Of a stretch of DNA of 64,000 bases, positions 8,379 to 17,275 are shown one piece after another. The stretch is from the NCBI GenBank assembly GCA_024235755.1, contig JACKLV010000013.1:49337-113336 (forward strand). Reading direction: 5' to 3'. The DNA comes from Burkholderiales bacterium. GTDB taxonomy: Bacteria; Pseudomonadota; Gammaproteobacteria; Burkholderiales; Nitrosomonadaceae. Within the stretch, counting starts at the first letter, position 1. Each line of letters starts with the position of its first letter. A program made the position numbers and the translations under genes. The notes beneath the pieces are model-generated. The model had not been told where the DNA came from. It ran no database searches and saw only the letters and a program-made list of their open reading frames with translations.

Positions 8379-9012
8379 GAATGTCTTCCTTTTGATCCAG
8401 GCGGATATGATCGATCAGGCGCGTGCCGAGGCGTTCCATTTCGTCCATGGTTTGCGACTGCAGCCGCGAGAAATAATTGAACCCGAACAGCGCAATCAAT
8501 GCGATCGACAGGCCGACGACGGTGGCAATCAGCGCCTCGGCCACGCCGCCCGTCACCGCAGTGGGATTGACGATGCCTTCGCTGCCGATCACCTGAAACG
8601 CGCGCATCATGCCAACGACGGTGCCGACAAGCCCCAACAGCGGGGCGGCGGTGACAATCGTTTCCAGCGCCCAGAGCCGGCGCGACAGGGATTCTTCGAT
8701 CATCTGGGCTTCATCCGCCGCGCGCGATTCGGTCCACCACGACGGCTGGTGCCGGTTTGCGATCACGACTTCGAAAAAGCGCCGGTAGTAGTGCCGCCTG
8801 TCCAGCCCGGACAAAAATTTTTCCAGATCCTCCCATTTGAAACCGTAGGTTTCGATCAGATTCAGCAGCTCGTTCGAGAGGCGCGCGAAACGCCAGTAAA
8901 CAAATGCTTTTTCCAGCATGATCGCCAGCGCGATGACTGCCAGCAAAAACAACGGCACAATGATAATGCCGCCCAGCTTCAGCATGACCCAGGCTTGGTT
9001 CAGATATTCCAT
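8365..9012 (-). CDS. exbB: MotA/TolQ/ExbB proton channel protein ExbB
   Basis: A 215-residue inner-membrane protein with three hydrophobic segments (about residues 12-32, 115-140 and 158-180). The segment APLLGLVGTVVGMMRAFQVIG followed by GGVAEALIATVVGLSIALIALFGFNYF is the signature of the MotA/TolQ/ExbB family. GGAG stands seven bases before the ATG. First gene of the exbB-exbD-TonB-like operon; a separate TolQ occurs at 36360. Confidence 0.92.
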   Translation of the reverse strand: MEYLNQAWVMLKLGGIIIVPLFLLAVIALAIMLEKAFVYWRFARLSNELLNLIETYGFKWEDLEKFLSGLDRRHYYRRFFEVVIANRHQPSWWTESRAADEAQMIEESLSRRLWALETIVTAAPLLGLVGTVVGMMRAFQVIGSEGIVNPTAVTGGVAEALIATVVGLSIALIALFGFNYFSRLQSQTMDEMERLGTRLIDHIRLDQKEDIHETA

Positions 9013-9314
9013 ACATTCACTCCAGATATTGGAAAAACAGCTATAACGTTACGACCCGCGCAGTTTGACATGAATCGCCGTATTCGGGCAGATGCGGATG
9101 TTTGAACGTAATTACCGGCACGAATTCCCGGTGCCGGAAAACTCACTATACTGCCATAGACGGCCCAAAATTGTGGCAGGAAAAATTGAAGAAAAGACAG
9201 TGGATGGTAGACGCAGGCGGGCTGCATGGTATTGAAAGTGCTAATAAAACATAAGCAGGAAAATGAGTGCGTACAATGCGGTGTTATGGCAACGCCTGTC
9301 AGTTAGGCGCGCGG
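9013..9314. other. Intergenic region with one inverted repeat
   Basis: About 300 bases upstream of exbB without a convincing gene. It holds an inverted repeat, CCGGCAC (9115-9121) and GTGCCGG (9131-9137) around a 9-base loop, which could be an operator or a transcript hairpin. No clear promoter pair was seen. Confidence 0.4.
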
Positions 9315-9989
9315 TTATTCCCTGAATTTGATGACGATCCGGCCGTGCGTTACCTGTATATGCTCGACACCTTCGGAAAAGCTTTTCCAGAATCCTGGAT
9401 CGCTACCGAATTCGTTCACCAGATCGATATTTTTCAGCCCGCCTAACCAGGCATTGGGAATAGGTACGCCCATGATACTGACACCGCTTAAAACAATGAC
9501 CGGCTTGCCATTTTGGTACGTCATGCCGACACCGGCATTGAGTCGCAGTGTTTTTCCGCCGAGGATCGGAAAATCCTCCTCGAACGGTACCAGCAACTTG
9601 GCGCTGACGAGTCCTTCGTCGAGATCGATGGCAAGTTTGCGCGCAAGATCGGTATTTTTCGCCAGCAGCGCGTTCAACTCACGCTCGGTAAAACTGATTT
9701 CCCGTGTAGCGCCCGCCTCGGTATAGGCCTCGGGTTTCAGATAGCCGTCTTCATAAAATTCGTCCGGCTGCGGCTGATACGTATCTTCCCGATGATAGTA
9801 CGGTGATCCGGTTGCATGTGTATAACCCAGCCTGTCCAGCTTGTCCTCAAGCGCTTGTTCTTCTTTTGCGCTGAGTGAGACCGGCGTAAATGCAGTGGTG
9901 AATACGTACGTTTTGAGCGCCCAGTAAGTACCTGCGATGGTAATCGCCATGGTGATAAAGACAATGAGCAGTACATGGGTCCAGTTCAT
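9315..9989 (-). CDS. Membrane-anchored protein of unknown function
   Basis: A 224-residue protein with a single N-terminal transmembrane segment (about residues 5-27, VLLIVFITMAITIAGTYWALKTYVF) and a presumably periplasmic remainder. Residues 95-224 look like a lipid-binding-type beta domain (ISFTERELNALLAK, LVSAKLLVPFEEDFPILGGK, VIVLSGVSIMGVPIPNAW), loosely resembling YpmS/LmeA-type proteins, but the similarity is by eye only. It is monocistronic, divergent from the GH15 gene across 133 bases. Real gene likely; function not known. Confidence 0.7.
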   Translation of the reverse strand: MNWTHVLLIVFITMAITIAGTYWALKTYVFTTAFTPVSLSAKEEQALEDKLDRLGYTHATGSPYYHREDTYQPQPDEFYEDGYLKPEAYTEAGATREISFTERELNALLAKNTDLARKLAIDLDEGLVSAKLLVPFEEDFPILGGKTLRLNAGVGMTYQNGKPVIVLSGVSIMGVPIPNAWLGGLKNIDLVNEFGSDPGFWKSFSEGVEHIQVTHGRIVIKFRE

Positions 9990-10122
9990 AAGCGCCGCTT
10001 CGAATAATGACAGAATGCCTGTGTTTTGATCATGATGTATGGTTGAATTTTAACCGATTTTGTGGAGCGATATGGTATAAACTGTTTGTCTATCCGCTAT
10101 CAATCCGTTCACGGTTACCGCT

Positions 10123-11949
10123 ATGAAAACGTCAAACCGCTATTGCCCCATTGAAGATTACGGCCTGATCGGCAACCTGGAAACGGCAGCACTGGTTTCA
10201 AAGCAAGGTTCGATCGATTTTCTGCCGTATGCCCGTTTTGACTCGCCGACCATTTTTGCCGCGCTGCTCGACCGGAACAAGGGTGGCTTTTTTTCCATTG
10301 AAATCGAGTGTGACGAGGTGAATCACAAGCAGTTGTATCTGCCCGATACCGCCATTCTGATTACCCGCTATCTGACGAATGTGGGCATTGCGGAATTGAC
10401 CGATTTCATGCCTGTCAATGAAGAAAACAGCCGGTTCGCGCTGATCAGAAAGCTTAAAATCATTAAAGGCGATCATACGGTGCGGGTCGAGCTGAAACCG
10501 CGTTTCGACTATGGTAAGTACGGATTTCATGTCGAAAGAGAAAACAACAGCTTGATCATTCAAAGCAAGGGACCGATTAAACAGGCATTTCGTCTGATAT
10601 GTTCGGTTGACTTCGAATTGGGAGACGACTGTCTGTCAGCTGAGGTCTGTCTGGAAGCACGGGATGAAATTTACTTTGCGCTGCTATCTGACGATCAACC
10701 GTATCCGGATTCCATCGATCATCTTGTAAAATTTGCAGAAAAGAGCTTTGACAATACATTGCATTTCTGGCGGGACTGGGTCAATCAATCGGACTATAAC
10801 GGCCGCTGGCAGGATATCGTCAGACGATCCGTGATTACGCTGAAACTGCTTACATCTTGCCGTTACGGTTCAACCGTTGCCGCCGCCACACTCGGTTTGC
10901 CGGAACATATCGGCGGACAACGCAACTGGGATTACCGCTATACCTGGATTCGCGATGCGGCGTTTACCATGTACAGCTTTTTGCGGCTTGGCTATACCTG
11001 TGAAGCGCGCCAGTTTATTCAATGGATACAGCAGCGCAGTCTGGAAATCGATACAGCTGACGAACTCAAGCTCATGTACCGGGTCGACGGTTCGTCCGAT
11101 CTTGAAGAGGTAGAAATCCCGTATCTTGAAGGATACAGAGGTTCTGCGCCGGTGCGTTCGGGCAACGGCGCGTACGATCAGTTTCAGCTTGATATTTTCG
11201 GTGAGTTGATCGATACGATATATTTGTATAACAAGAATGCGGAGCCGATCAGCTACGATTTCTGGCTGAGTCTGACGAAATTCATCGATTTTGTGTGCGA
11301 AAACTGGCGGCAAAAAGGGCATGGTATCTGGGAAGTGCGTGACGGGGAAAAGGAATTTCTGATTTCCAAAGTAATGTCATGGGTTGCGCTTGACCGCGGC
11401 ATACGGATTGCCGAAAACCGTTCGTTTCCGGCGCCGCTTGAGCATTGGCGGGCAGCGCGCAACGATGTATTTAACGATGTTTATTCCAATTTCTGGAATC
11501 CGGAGCGCAAGGCCTTTGTACAATACCGCGGCGCCGATACGCTGGATGCATCCGCCTTGCTGATTCCACTGGTGCGCATGATGAGCCCCAATGAACCGCG
11601 TTGGATAGCTACCCTGCGGGCTATTGAGAATGAACTGGTCACGGATTCACTGGTTTACCGCTATAATCTTGGTAACGGGGCCAGCGACGGTTTTTCCGAC
11701 GAGGAAGGGACTTTTTCGATGTGTTCGTTCTGGTATATCGAATGCCTTGCCAAATCGGGGGAAATCGATAAAGCCATTTTGTATTTTGAAAAAATGCTGG
11801 GTTATGCAAATCATCTGGGGCTGTATTCCGAGCAAATCAGCCTGAAAGGGGAGCAGCTGGGCAATTTTCCGCAGGCGTTTACCCATCTTGGGCTGATCAG
11901 TGCCGCTTACCAGCTGCAATTATTATTGGCGCAGGACAGTCGTTCTTGA
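10123..11949 (+). CDS. Glycoside hydrolase family 15 protein (glucoamylase/trehalase type)
   Basis: A 608-residue GH15 enzyme. The N-terminal beta-sandwich begins YCPIEDYGLIGNLETAALVS, followed by an (alpha/alpha)6 barrel. GNWDYRYTWIRDAAF-type sequence (here QRNWDYRYTWIRDAAFTMYS, near residue 275), GIWEVRDGEKEFLISKVMSW near 405 (general acid region) and GEQLGNFPQAFTHLGL near 570 (catalytic base region) are the family hallmarks. No signal peptide, so cytoplasmic. Bacterial members of this type hydrolyse trehalose or short alpha-glucans; the substrate cannot be read from sequence. A glucose-dehydrogenase-like SDR follows 31 bases downstream, which suggests that released glucose is oxidised. Confidence 0.93.
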   Translation: MKTSNRYCPIEDYGLIGNLETAALVSKQGSIDFLPYARFDSPTIFAALLDRNKGGFFSIEIECDEVNHKQLYLPDTAILITRYLTNVGIAELTDFMPVNEENSRFALIRKLKIIKGDHTVRVELKPRFDYGKYGFHVERENNSLIIQSKGPIKQAFRLICSVDFELGDDCLSAEVCLEARDEIYFALLSDDQPYPDSIDHLVKFAEKSFDNTLHFWRDWVNQSDYNGRWQDIVRRSVITLKLLTSCRYGSTVAAATLGLPEHIGGQRNWDYRYTWIRDAAFTMYSFLRLGYTCEARQFIQWIQQRSLEIDTADELKLMYRVDGSSDLEEVEIPYLEGYRGSAPVRSGNGAYDQFQLDIFGELIDTIYLYNKNAEPISYDFWLSLTKFIDFVCENWRQKGHGIWEVRDGEKEFLISKVMSWVALDRGIRIAENRSFPAPLEHWRAARNDVFNDVYSNFWNPERKAFVQYRGADTLDASALLIPLVRMMSPNEPRWIATLRAIENELVTDSLVYRYNLGNGASDGFSDEEGTFSMCSFWYIECLAKSGEIDKAILYFEKMLGYANHLGLYSEQISLKGEQLGNFPQAFTHLGLISAAYQLQLLLAQDSRS

Positions 11950-11980
11950 ATACAGACAACTTCCAACAAATACTGATTGA

Positions 11981-12781
11981 ATGCAACAATCACTGAACAA
12001 AAAAATAGTTTTGATTACGGGTGCCGCCACGGGCATCGGCAAAGCCGTTGCCTTGCGTTTCGGACAGGAAGGAAGCCATGTCATTATCAACTACCTTAAT
12101 CGCAAAGCTGACGCCGAAACCGTGGCCGAAGCTGTCAAGGCGCAAGGCGGCAGTGCTGTGTGCATGCAAGGGGATATCAGCCGCGAAGATGATGTCGTGA
12201 AGCTGTTCGCAGCGATTCGGAAGCAGTTCGGACGGCTTGATGTACTGGTCAACAACGCCGGCATGCAGCAGGACAGCAATTTTATCGATATGACGCTGGA
12301 CGACTGGAATGCGGTGATTAATGTCGATCTGACCGGACATTTTTTATGTGCCCGTGAAGCTGCGCGGCTTTTTATGCAACAGCCTCAGGAGGACAGTGAC
12401 CGGTCGCCGGGCGCCATGGTATTCATTACCTCAGTGCACCAGAACATTCCCTGGTCGCGGCGTGCCAATTACTGCGCCGCCAAAGCCGGGGCTGCAATGC
12501 TGATGAAAACAATCGCCCAGGAACTTGCGCCGCACAAAATACGTGTTAACGCAATCGCACCGGGCGCGGTCAAGACCCCGATCAATATCGAAAATTTTCA
12601 GAATCCAGAATCCAAAGAAAAAATCATGCGGAAAATTCCGTATGGCCGTGCGGGTAAAGTTGAGGATATCGCCGCTGCAGTGGCCTGGCTTGCATCGGAC
12701 GAAGCCGAATACATTACCGGTGAAACCATTTTTGTCGACGGCGGCATGGAGCTTTTCGCCGATTTCGCGCATGGTGGCTAG
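11981..12781 (+). CDS. SDR-family oxidoreductase, glucose 1-dehydrogenase-like
   Basis: A 266-residue classical short-chain dehydrogenase: nucleotide-binding TGAATGIGKAVA near residue 15, NNAG near 91, catalytic Tyr-x-x-x-Lys as YCAAKAGAAM near 163, and the C-terminal segment YITGETIFVDGGM. Sequence feel and length are those of bacterial glucose 1-dehydrogenases, which make gluconolactone with NAD(P). It lies 31 bases after the GH15 gene and probably shares its transcript. SDR substrates are hard to predict, so the sugar role rests mainly on that neighbour. Confidence 0.9.
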   Translation: MQQSLNKKIVLITGAATGIGKAVALRFGQEGSHVIINYLNRKADAETVAEAVKAQGGSAVCMQGDISREDDVVKLFAAIRKQFGRLDVLVNNAGMQQDSNFIDMTLDDWNAVINVDLTGHFLCAREAARLFMQQPQEDSDRSPGAMVFITSVHQNIPWSRRANYCAAKAGAAMLMKTIAQELAPHKIRVNAIAPGAVKTPINIENFQNPESKEKIMRKIPYGRAGKVEDIAAAVAWLASDEAEYITGETIFVDGGMELFADFAHGG

Positions 12782-12801
12782 GCGGTTTCCTGCAAACCGC
12801 C
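12781..12801. terminator. Hairpin between convergent SDR and tyrosinase genes
   Basis: A perfect 8-bp stem, GGCGGTTT (12781-12788) with AAACCGCC (12794-12801), and a 5-base loop, placed right at the SDR stop and 18 bases before the tyrosinase stop on the other strand. There is no T-run, so it may be a weak bidirectional terminator or an RNA-stabilising hairpin. Confidence 0.4.
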
Positions 12802-12818
12802 CAGTGCGTCAGTGCACG

Positions 12819-14324
12819 TTAGGACAATCGAACAACGCGGATTTGATACGCACCTCTGCCAAAAGCCGAGAAATGCCGTACTGCCGCAAAATAGCCTCCG
12901 GGGTTCAATTCTAGGATGAGTCTGGAATTTAAGCCGATGCCGCTGTCGTCATCGGTCGCGATTAGCGTGCTCTGGCTGTCAGGCCCATATACGGACAAGA
13001 AAACATCGGTATCGCCCTGTGTTTCAATCTGGAATCTGCCCGCCGTAGTAATATTGATCTGATATACATCGCTTTCACGGTCGGTGGATATTTCGGCAGC
13101 AAAAGGCGAGTTATCGACGGTTAATAACGGAATGGACGGAGTCGGTGTTCCTGTTTCTGAGCTGAGCTGAATCTGATATTCGCCCGTGCGGCTGGGATTA
13201 TACAGCCGCACGGACGCGCGGTAGGTGCCGGCCGATAACGTCATTGAAATGCGGCTGTTGAAATTGCTGCCGCCATCATCGTTCACCGCGATTTCACGGG
13301 TGAAATCGTCGGGTCCGTATAAGGTAAGTACTGTATCTGAGTTACCGGATGTTTCCAAAATGATGTTGCGGCGCTGGTCTAGTTCGAATTCAAACAAATC
13401 GATTTCTCCGGGTTGCGAGACTTGTCCGGAAACAGGTAAGGCGTTTACATTCAGTTGCGTGACATTCTGTCCGGGAGGTGTTGGCTGGGGAGTGCCGGGT
13501 AACAACTGGTCATATTCAATACCTAGAGCGGTGCTGTCGAGCATATCGATGGGTCTTGAACCGACCGGGCCATTGGGCGTGCCAGCCATCGCATCCGTGA
13601 GGTTCTGGCCAAACGGCCCGCCTGAGACAGGCAGGTAGCCTTGATTTGGAAAACGTAATTGCCATTCATGCCACAGTTTATCCACCATGCAATGATGCAT
13701 GAAAAAAACCGGATCATTGGGCGAGGTCATCGGCAGCATGGAACCGCCCACCCATACATGACCGCGATTATGCAGATTAGGCCCTGTCCAGCCTTCCAGC
13801 TGATTGCGGAAGCTGGGAGAGCTGCTTATATTCCATGGAAAACTGTCATAGGGTGTAACGCCGAGCACTTGTAGAATTTCTGATTGTGTCGGCAGGGTAC
13901 TTGCACCGGATTGCCCGAACCGCCGTCTGAGCGGACCTGTGGCATTGCCGTCCGAATTGATTACACTCCATTGGCCCGAGCGGAAAGGGCCGGTTTCAAC
14001 GATGCCGGTTATCGAATTGCCATCGCCGCCGAGCAAATCATCATTCCACATCGATGCGCCCGGCCCGCCGTTTGGCCAGTTCCAGTAGGGAAGGCCAAGG
14101 TTCGGATTGCCGGATACTCGTTGCAGTTCACGCTCAAAATCGAGAATAAAGCGGCGATGCCAGGGGAGGAAAGCGGGGCTGCGGTGAATAGCCGTCATTG
14201 GCGTATTGGCATGCCGCAATACAAATTGATCGTAAAGTCCGCTTTGTTTCAGCGTGTGAACTGCTTGTACAAATTCCTGCTTTTCTGCGGTAGTCAGTGT
14301 GTTTGCATCTTTACGAATAGCCAT
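12819..14324 (-). CDS. Tyrosinase-family copper enzyme with two C-terminal PPC-like domains
   Basis: A 501-residue type-3 copper protein. The CuA site is formed by His38, His47 and His56 (HANTPMTAIHRSPAFLPWHRRF). The CuB site lies near 180-225 (HNRGHVWVGG, then NDPVFFMHHCMVDKLWHEW). Such enzymes oxidise phenols to o-quinones. From about 300 onward there are two tandem beta-sandwich units of the pre-peptidase C-terminal type (SGQVSQPGEIDLFEFELDQ and FAAEISTDRESDVYQINITT), a domain normally found on secreted proteins, yet no signal peptide is visible. The start is ATG 14324 with a CTGGAG ribosome-binding site; the frame extends upstream but without support. Third gene after two small partners. 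Confidence 0.92.
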   Translation of the reverse strand: MAIRKDANTLTTAEKQEFVQAVHTLKQSGLYDQFVLRHANTPMTAIHRSPAFLPWHRRFILDFERELQRVSGNPNLGLPYWNWPNGGPGASMWNDDLLGGDGNSITGIVETGPFRSGQWSVINSDGNATGPLRRRFGQSGASTLPTQSEILQVLGVTPYDSFPWNISSSPSFRNQLEGWTGPNLHNRGHVWVGGSMLPMTSPNDPVFFMHHCMVDKLWHEWQLRFPNQGYLPVSGGPFGQNLTDAMAGTPNGPVGSRPIDMLDSTALGIEYDQLLPGTPQPTPPGQNVTQLNVNALPVSGQVSQPGEIDLFEFELDQRRNIILETSGNSDTVLTLYGPDDFTREIAVNDDGGSNFNSRISMTLSAGTYRASVRLYNPSRTGEYQIQLSSETGTPTPSIPLLTVDNSPFAAEISTDRESDVYQINITTAGRFQIETQGDTDVFLSVYGPDSQSTLIATDDDSGIGLNSRLILELNPGGYFAAVRHFSAFGRGAYQIRVVRLS

Positions 14325-14409
14325 AGTGCATACTCCAGTAAAATAGTGCTTATCTTTGCGCGTGTTTCTGACAAGTGCGTTTGTTGCTATGGAAGCAAAA
14401 AAGACTTTT

Positions 14410-14613
14410 TTATTTGAACTCCTCGGAATCGGCGATGATTTGTTTGGCAAGCGTTAACAAATCGTCAAACTCCTTGTAGGGTATTAAGTGTGTCGACCAC
14501 TTTCCCGTTTCGTTATCAAAAACAACCTGAATGGGTTTGCCGTCAATAAACAGCATTGTGTTATCTTGTATTTCGATGGTCTTATCCTGAAAAGCTTCTG
14601 TGGTCGTTGACAT
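14410..14613 (-). CDS. 67-residue protein of the tyrosinase operon, unknown function
   Basis: Starts at ATG 14613 behind a strong AAAGGAGG site. The soluble, acidic product opens MSTTTEAFQDKTIEIQDNTM, has a beta-rich middle (MLFIDGKPIQVVFDNETGKW) and ends in a helix (YKEFDDLLTLAKQIIADSEE). It has no cysteine or signal peptide. It lies 85 bases before the tyrosinase and 14 bases after the secreted-protein gene, so it is likely part of the same transcript. It does not resemble the known MelC1 caddie proteins. A helper, regulator or substrate-related role is possible but not shown. Confidence 0.75.
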   Translation of the reverse strand: MSTTTEAFQDKTIEIQDNTMLFIDGKPIQVVFDNETGKWSTHLIPYKEFDDLLTLAKQIIADSEEFK

Positions 14614-14627
14614 GAATGCCGCCTCCT

Positions 14628-15113
14628 TTAATTGTGTTCGCAATTAACTGGAACAGTTAATGCTGAAGATGCTGGGTAACGCCTCAGCCGGTGTGCAGAC
14701 CAGACATCTGTAAACGTACCTTTCTTTGTCGATTTGTCCAGTACCAGATATGCGATTGTTCTGGGAAAAGCAATAAAATCGGTTACAGGTTCAAAGTTTT
14801 CTCCCAGCAGTTCAAATTCTTGTACGTTCTCGGTATTTACCGTTTGTAAAACACGACCCTGGATTTCTAGGGTTCTTTCGCTGAAACAGGATGCATACTC
14901 AGCGGACAGATTGAAACGAGAATCCGTCAGGCTGAATTTTGCGCGCGTAATGACAGGCAACGGGGTGCATTCAGCACGCTGCGTCTTGATCATACAAAAC
15001 ATATCTGCACGCACTTCATTGAAAGATGCCGCTCCAGTAATCAAAAAGCAAATACAATAAGCTAATCCTTGTTTGTGCATTAGGTTTGCACACAACAGCC
15101 ATTTTTGCTGCAT
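14628..15113 (-). CDS. Secreted protein of unknown function in the tyrosinase operon
   Basis: Up to 161 residues. An N-terminal signal peptide is visible (hydrophobic GLAYCICFLITGAASF with likely cleavage before ADMFCMIKTQ). The mature part contains three or four cysteines (MFCMIK, AECTPL, ASCFSE and a C-terminal Cys) and is otherwise beta-rich. An alternative ATG at 15080 would give a shorter and more typical signal peptide. No Shine-Dalgarno sequence is obvious for either start. It is the first gene of the apparent three-gene set ending in the tyrosinase. No recognised family. Confidence 0.7.
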   Translation of the reverse strand: MQQKWLLCANLMHKQGLAYCICFLITGAASFNEVRADMFCMIKTQRAECTPLPVITRAKFSLTDSRFNLSAEYASCFSERTLEIQGRVLQTVNTENVQEFELLGENFEPVTDFIAFPRTIAYLVLDKSTKKGTFTDVWSAHRLRRYPASSALTVPVNCEHN

Positions 15114-15411
15114 GATAAGTTCGAACTGATCTTTAATCTTTATTGCACATCCTTAAGTATATGAAGGAATTATAAACGCAGAATCGTTTTGTGAATGTGG
15201 TTATTCTCACATAATAATCGTGTGAGCGTAACTTTGCCGGCATTCAATCAGCACCATGCTATTTCCGGGAGAGTTCTATTTGATAGGAATTCCTGATAAC
15301 GCATGGATGTTAATGGTTTCACTGATAATAAAATAATCATTTTCCCAATATACGAAGACTGACGACTTCTTTAAACTTGCTTTCAAGTTAAGTTTTGAGA
15401 GGATGATTATT

Positions 15412-15867
15412 ATGAAAATCGATAATGTAAAAAATATTTGGATTGCGTTGGTTATTACCGCTGCGCTGAGTGTTTTCTCAATGAATACATTTGCAGCTGC
15501 GCCGAACGACAAAGCCGATTTGGCAGCCGCTAATACAGCCAGGGTTGATCATGATGCGCTGGCGCGCAGATATGAAAACATGGCGAATGTCATGCATGAG
15601 AAGATACAGGCGCAATTAGAAGCATTGAGTCATAAGCCGCGCACCAGCTTTTTCGGTAGAAACGGGCAACATATCAAAAAACATGTTGCTTATAAAATTC
15701 ACGAATACGAAAAGGCTGTTCAGGAAAATATGCAGAAAGCCATCTACCATAAGCAAATCGCAATGGAGCAATCCACTCGTAGGGCGATTGCTGAGTCAGC
15801 AGAAGCCAAAGACCAATCAATCAACAAGGCAGGCAAAAGGCCGAACAATACAGTCGATGCTTTATAA
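15412..15867 (+). CDS. Secreted coiled-coil protein of unknown function
   Basis: The start is taken at ATG 15412 (MKIDNVKN), nine bases after GAGAGG; an ATG nine bases earlier overlaps that site. A clear signal peptide (WIALVITAALSVFSMNTFAAA) is followed by an Ala/Glu/Lys-rich region predicted by eye to be mostly helical (about residues 30-130), ending in a polar tail. About 151 residues. The gene is free-standing and ends in a good terminator at 15917. Not recognised; the composition resembles periplasmic stress-type small proteins, but that is only an impression. Confidence 0.7.
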   Translation: MKIDNVKNIWIALVITAALSVFSMNTFAAAPNDKADLAAANTARVDHDALARRYENMANVMHEKIQAQLEALSHKPRTSFFGRNGQHIKKHVAYKIHEYEKAVQENMQKAIYHKQIAMEQSTRRAIAESAEAKDQSINKAGKRPNNTVDAL

Positions 15868-15916
15868 AGCAAACGACCGGCCAGCCCGCATTTAACCACG
15901 AACCACGCAGCTCTTC

Positions 15917-15941
15917 AAAACCCACTTCGGTGGGTTTTTTT
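15917..15941 (+). terminator. Rho-independent terminator
   Basis: AAAACCCAC, a TTCG tetraloop and GTGGGTTTTTTT form a strong stem followed by a T-run, 50 bases after the stop of the secreted coiled-coil protein. Confidence 0.85.
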
Positions 15942-16117
15942 CATTCTGTCAACAATCAATGGCCTTGTTAAACGCGTGCTATGATTGTCGACAGGAATAA
16001 ATGAATTGATTTAATACAGGCATAAAGTGTGTAATATAGGGCTGTATTGGTATGAAATTGTAGCAGACTGGATTTGAAAATTTGATTTATAACGTTTAGC
16101 GGCGTCAGGGTACTGAG

Positions 16118-16585
16118 ATGAATGATACTTGGCAACAATTTACTCAACTAAAATTGGATCGCGAATCATCCCGGATCAATAAAAGATTAATTCTATTGCT
16201 TATATCGCAAACAATATTTCTAGCTGTTTTTTTGATTTTTCAAGGGGACTATTTTAAGACGCAATTGGCGTTTGACCCGAGAATGATTCATGGGCTGGCC
16301 TTTGTTTTCCCTGTGCTGGGTATTATGGTGGGCGCTTCGACACTGATTGCCAATTTTACCGCCTACACGGGCATTTACCGGATGCCTGTGCGGATAGAGA
16401 AAAATATAACGAATGGCAGTGCAGATGACATGCTGGGTAAAATGAATGCGACCGCTATGCGCACCCTGATTCTTACAACGGGCATTGCTTTATTTATCAC
16501 CATGACATGGATAATAATCCTGTCTTCAATGACTTGCGCATATCAGTTGCCCAGTGTTTTCGTGGTTAAAATGCAGTTCATCTAG
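16118..16585 (+). CDS. Small membrane protein of unknown function
   Basis: A 155-residue protein with a soluble charged N-terminus (about residues 1-25) and three hydrophobic stretches (about 25-43, 58-83 and 115-140; RLILLLISQTIFLAVFLIF, LAFVFPVLGIMVGASTLI, LILTTGIALFITMTWIIIL). The start ATG has weak ribosome-binding context. It stands alone in AT-rich DNA. No family recognised. It is followed about 100 bases later by a terminator-like hairpin. Confidence 0.6.
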   Translation: MNDTWQQFTQLKLDRESSRINKRLILLLISQTIFLAVFLIFQGDYFKTQLAFDPRMIHGLAFVFPVLGIMVGASTLIANFTAYTGIYRMPVRIEKNITNGSADDMLGKMNATAMRTLILTTGIALFITMTWIIILSSMTCAYQLPSVFVVKMQFI

Positions 16586-16685
16586 AAAACGCGCTGGTTT
16601 TGGTCGAAGACAGATTTTCTGATAATTAATCAGTGTCAATATTTTTCAGTAAAAGCTCCCTGAGCTGTTAATAACTGTTACAGCC

Positions 16686-16713
16686 CTGCCCGGAATACCG
16701 GGCGGTGTTTTTT
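16686..16713 (+). terminator. Probable terminator after the 16.1-kb membrane protein
   Basis: CTGCCCGG (16686-16693) pairs with CCGGGCGG (16698-16705) around a four-base loop, then GTTTTTT-type sequence follows. The remaining bases from 16586 to 17095 hold no convincing gene; a 38-codon GTG-initiated frame at 16714-16830 overlaps the hairpin and looks like chance or a remnant. Confidence 0.65.
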
Positions 16714-17095
16714 GTGGCGCCTTTTCCAGGTTATGTTACTAAAGCGATTCAGGATGGCAATGGTGTTAAGATTTATGCTGTTTATCGTAGGCGTCAATCA
16801 GATAATGTTCTCGGAACTATAACGACGTAAGTCACCGGATAACACAATTCTTAACGGATCGGCTATCGTCAAGCTCCGGATTTTAATTACATCATTAAAT
16901 CAATATTTGTAGTAATAACGAGGGTAGTCCCAATGCACTCGTGCGAATTCCATCAAAATGGGGTTTTGCAAAACTTTCGATTATTTTAATGTGTTACAGT
17001 ACCAAAGTTTGAATTATCCGTTTTTCGGCAAGATAAAATGACTGAATTATTAGGATATATAAATATAAATACATAGAAATAAAAGGATGTGAGCA

Positions 17096-17275
17096 ATGAA
17101 CAAAACTTTGGAAGTATTAATCTGGCTTTTAGTGATGTGCATCATGTTGGGTTTTATCACTAGTCCGCTTGCCGCAGCGACCTCATTTATTATGGTTTCT
17201 ATAACATATTTTCTGGTCAGAGAGAAAAAGGTGCCGGAAGAGACGGACAAGCGTGAAGATGCTTCAAAAGAATGA
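17096..17275 (+). CDS. 59-residue two-helix membrane protein
   Basis: A short frame with AAGGA about nine bases before its ATG. The product has two hydrophobic stretches (LEVLIWLLVMCIMLGFI and AAATSFIMVSITYFLV) joined by a short Pro-containing turn, and a charged tail REKKVPEETDKREDASKE. Composition and start site look like a genuine small membrane protein. A longer frame on the opposite strand is judged to be its shadow. No family recognised. Confidence 0.55.
   Translation: MNKTLEVLIWLLVMCIMLGFITSPLAAATSFIMVSITYFLVREKKVPEETDKREDASKE

Noticed and set aside
16714..16830. 38-codon frame opening at GTG, with sequence FPGYVTKAIQDGNGVKIYA
   Set aside because: Its start is embedded in a terminator T-run; likely a remnant or chance.
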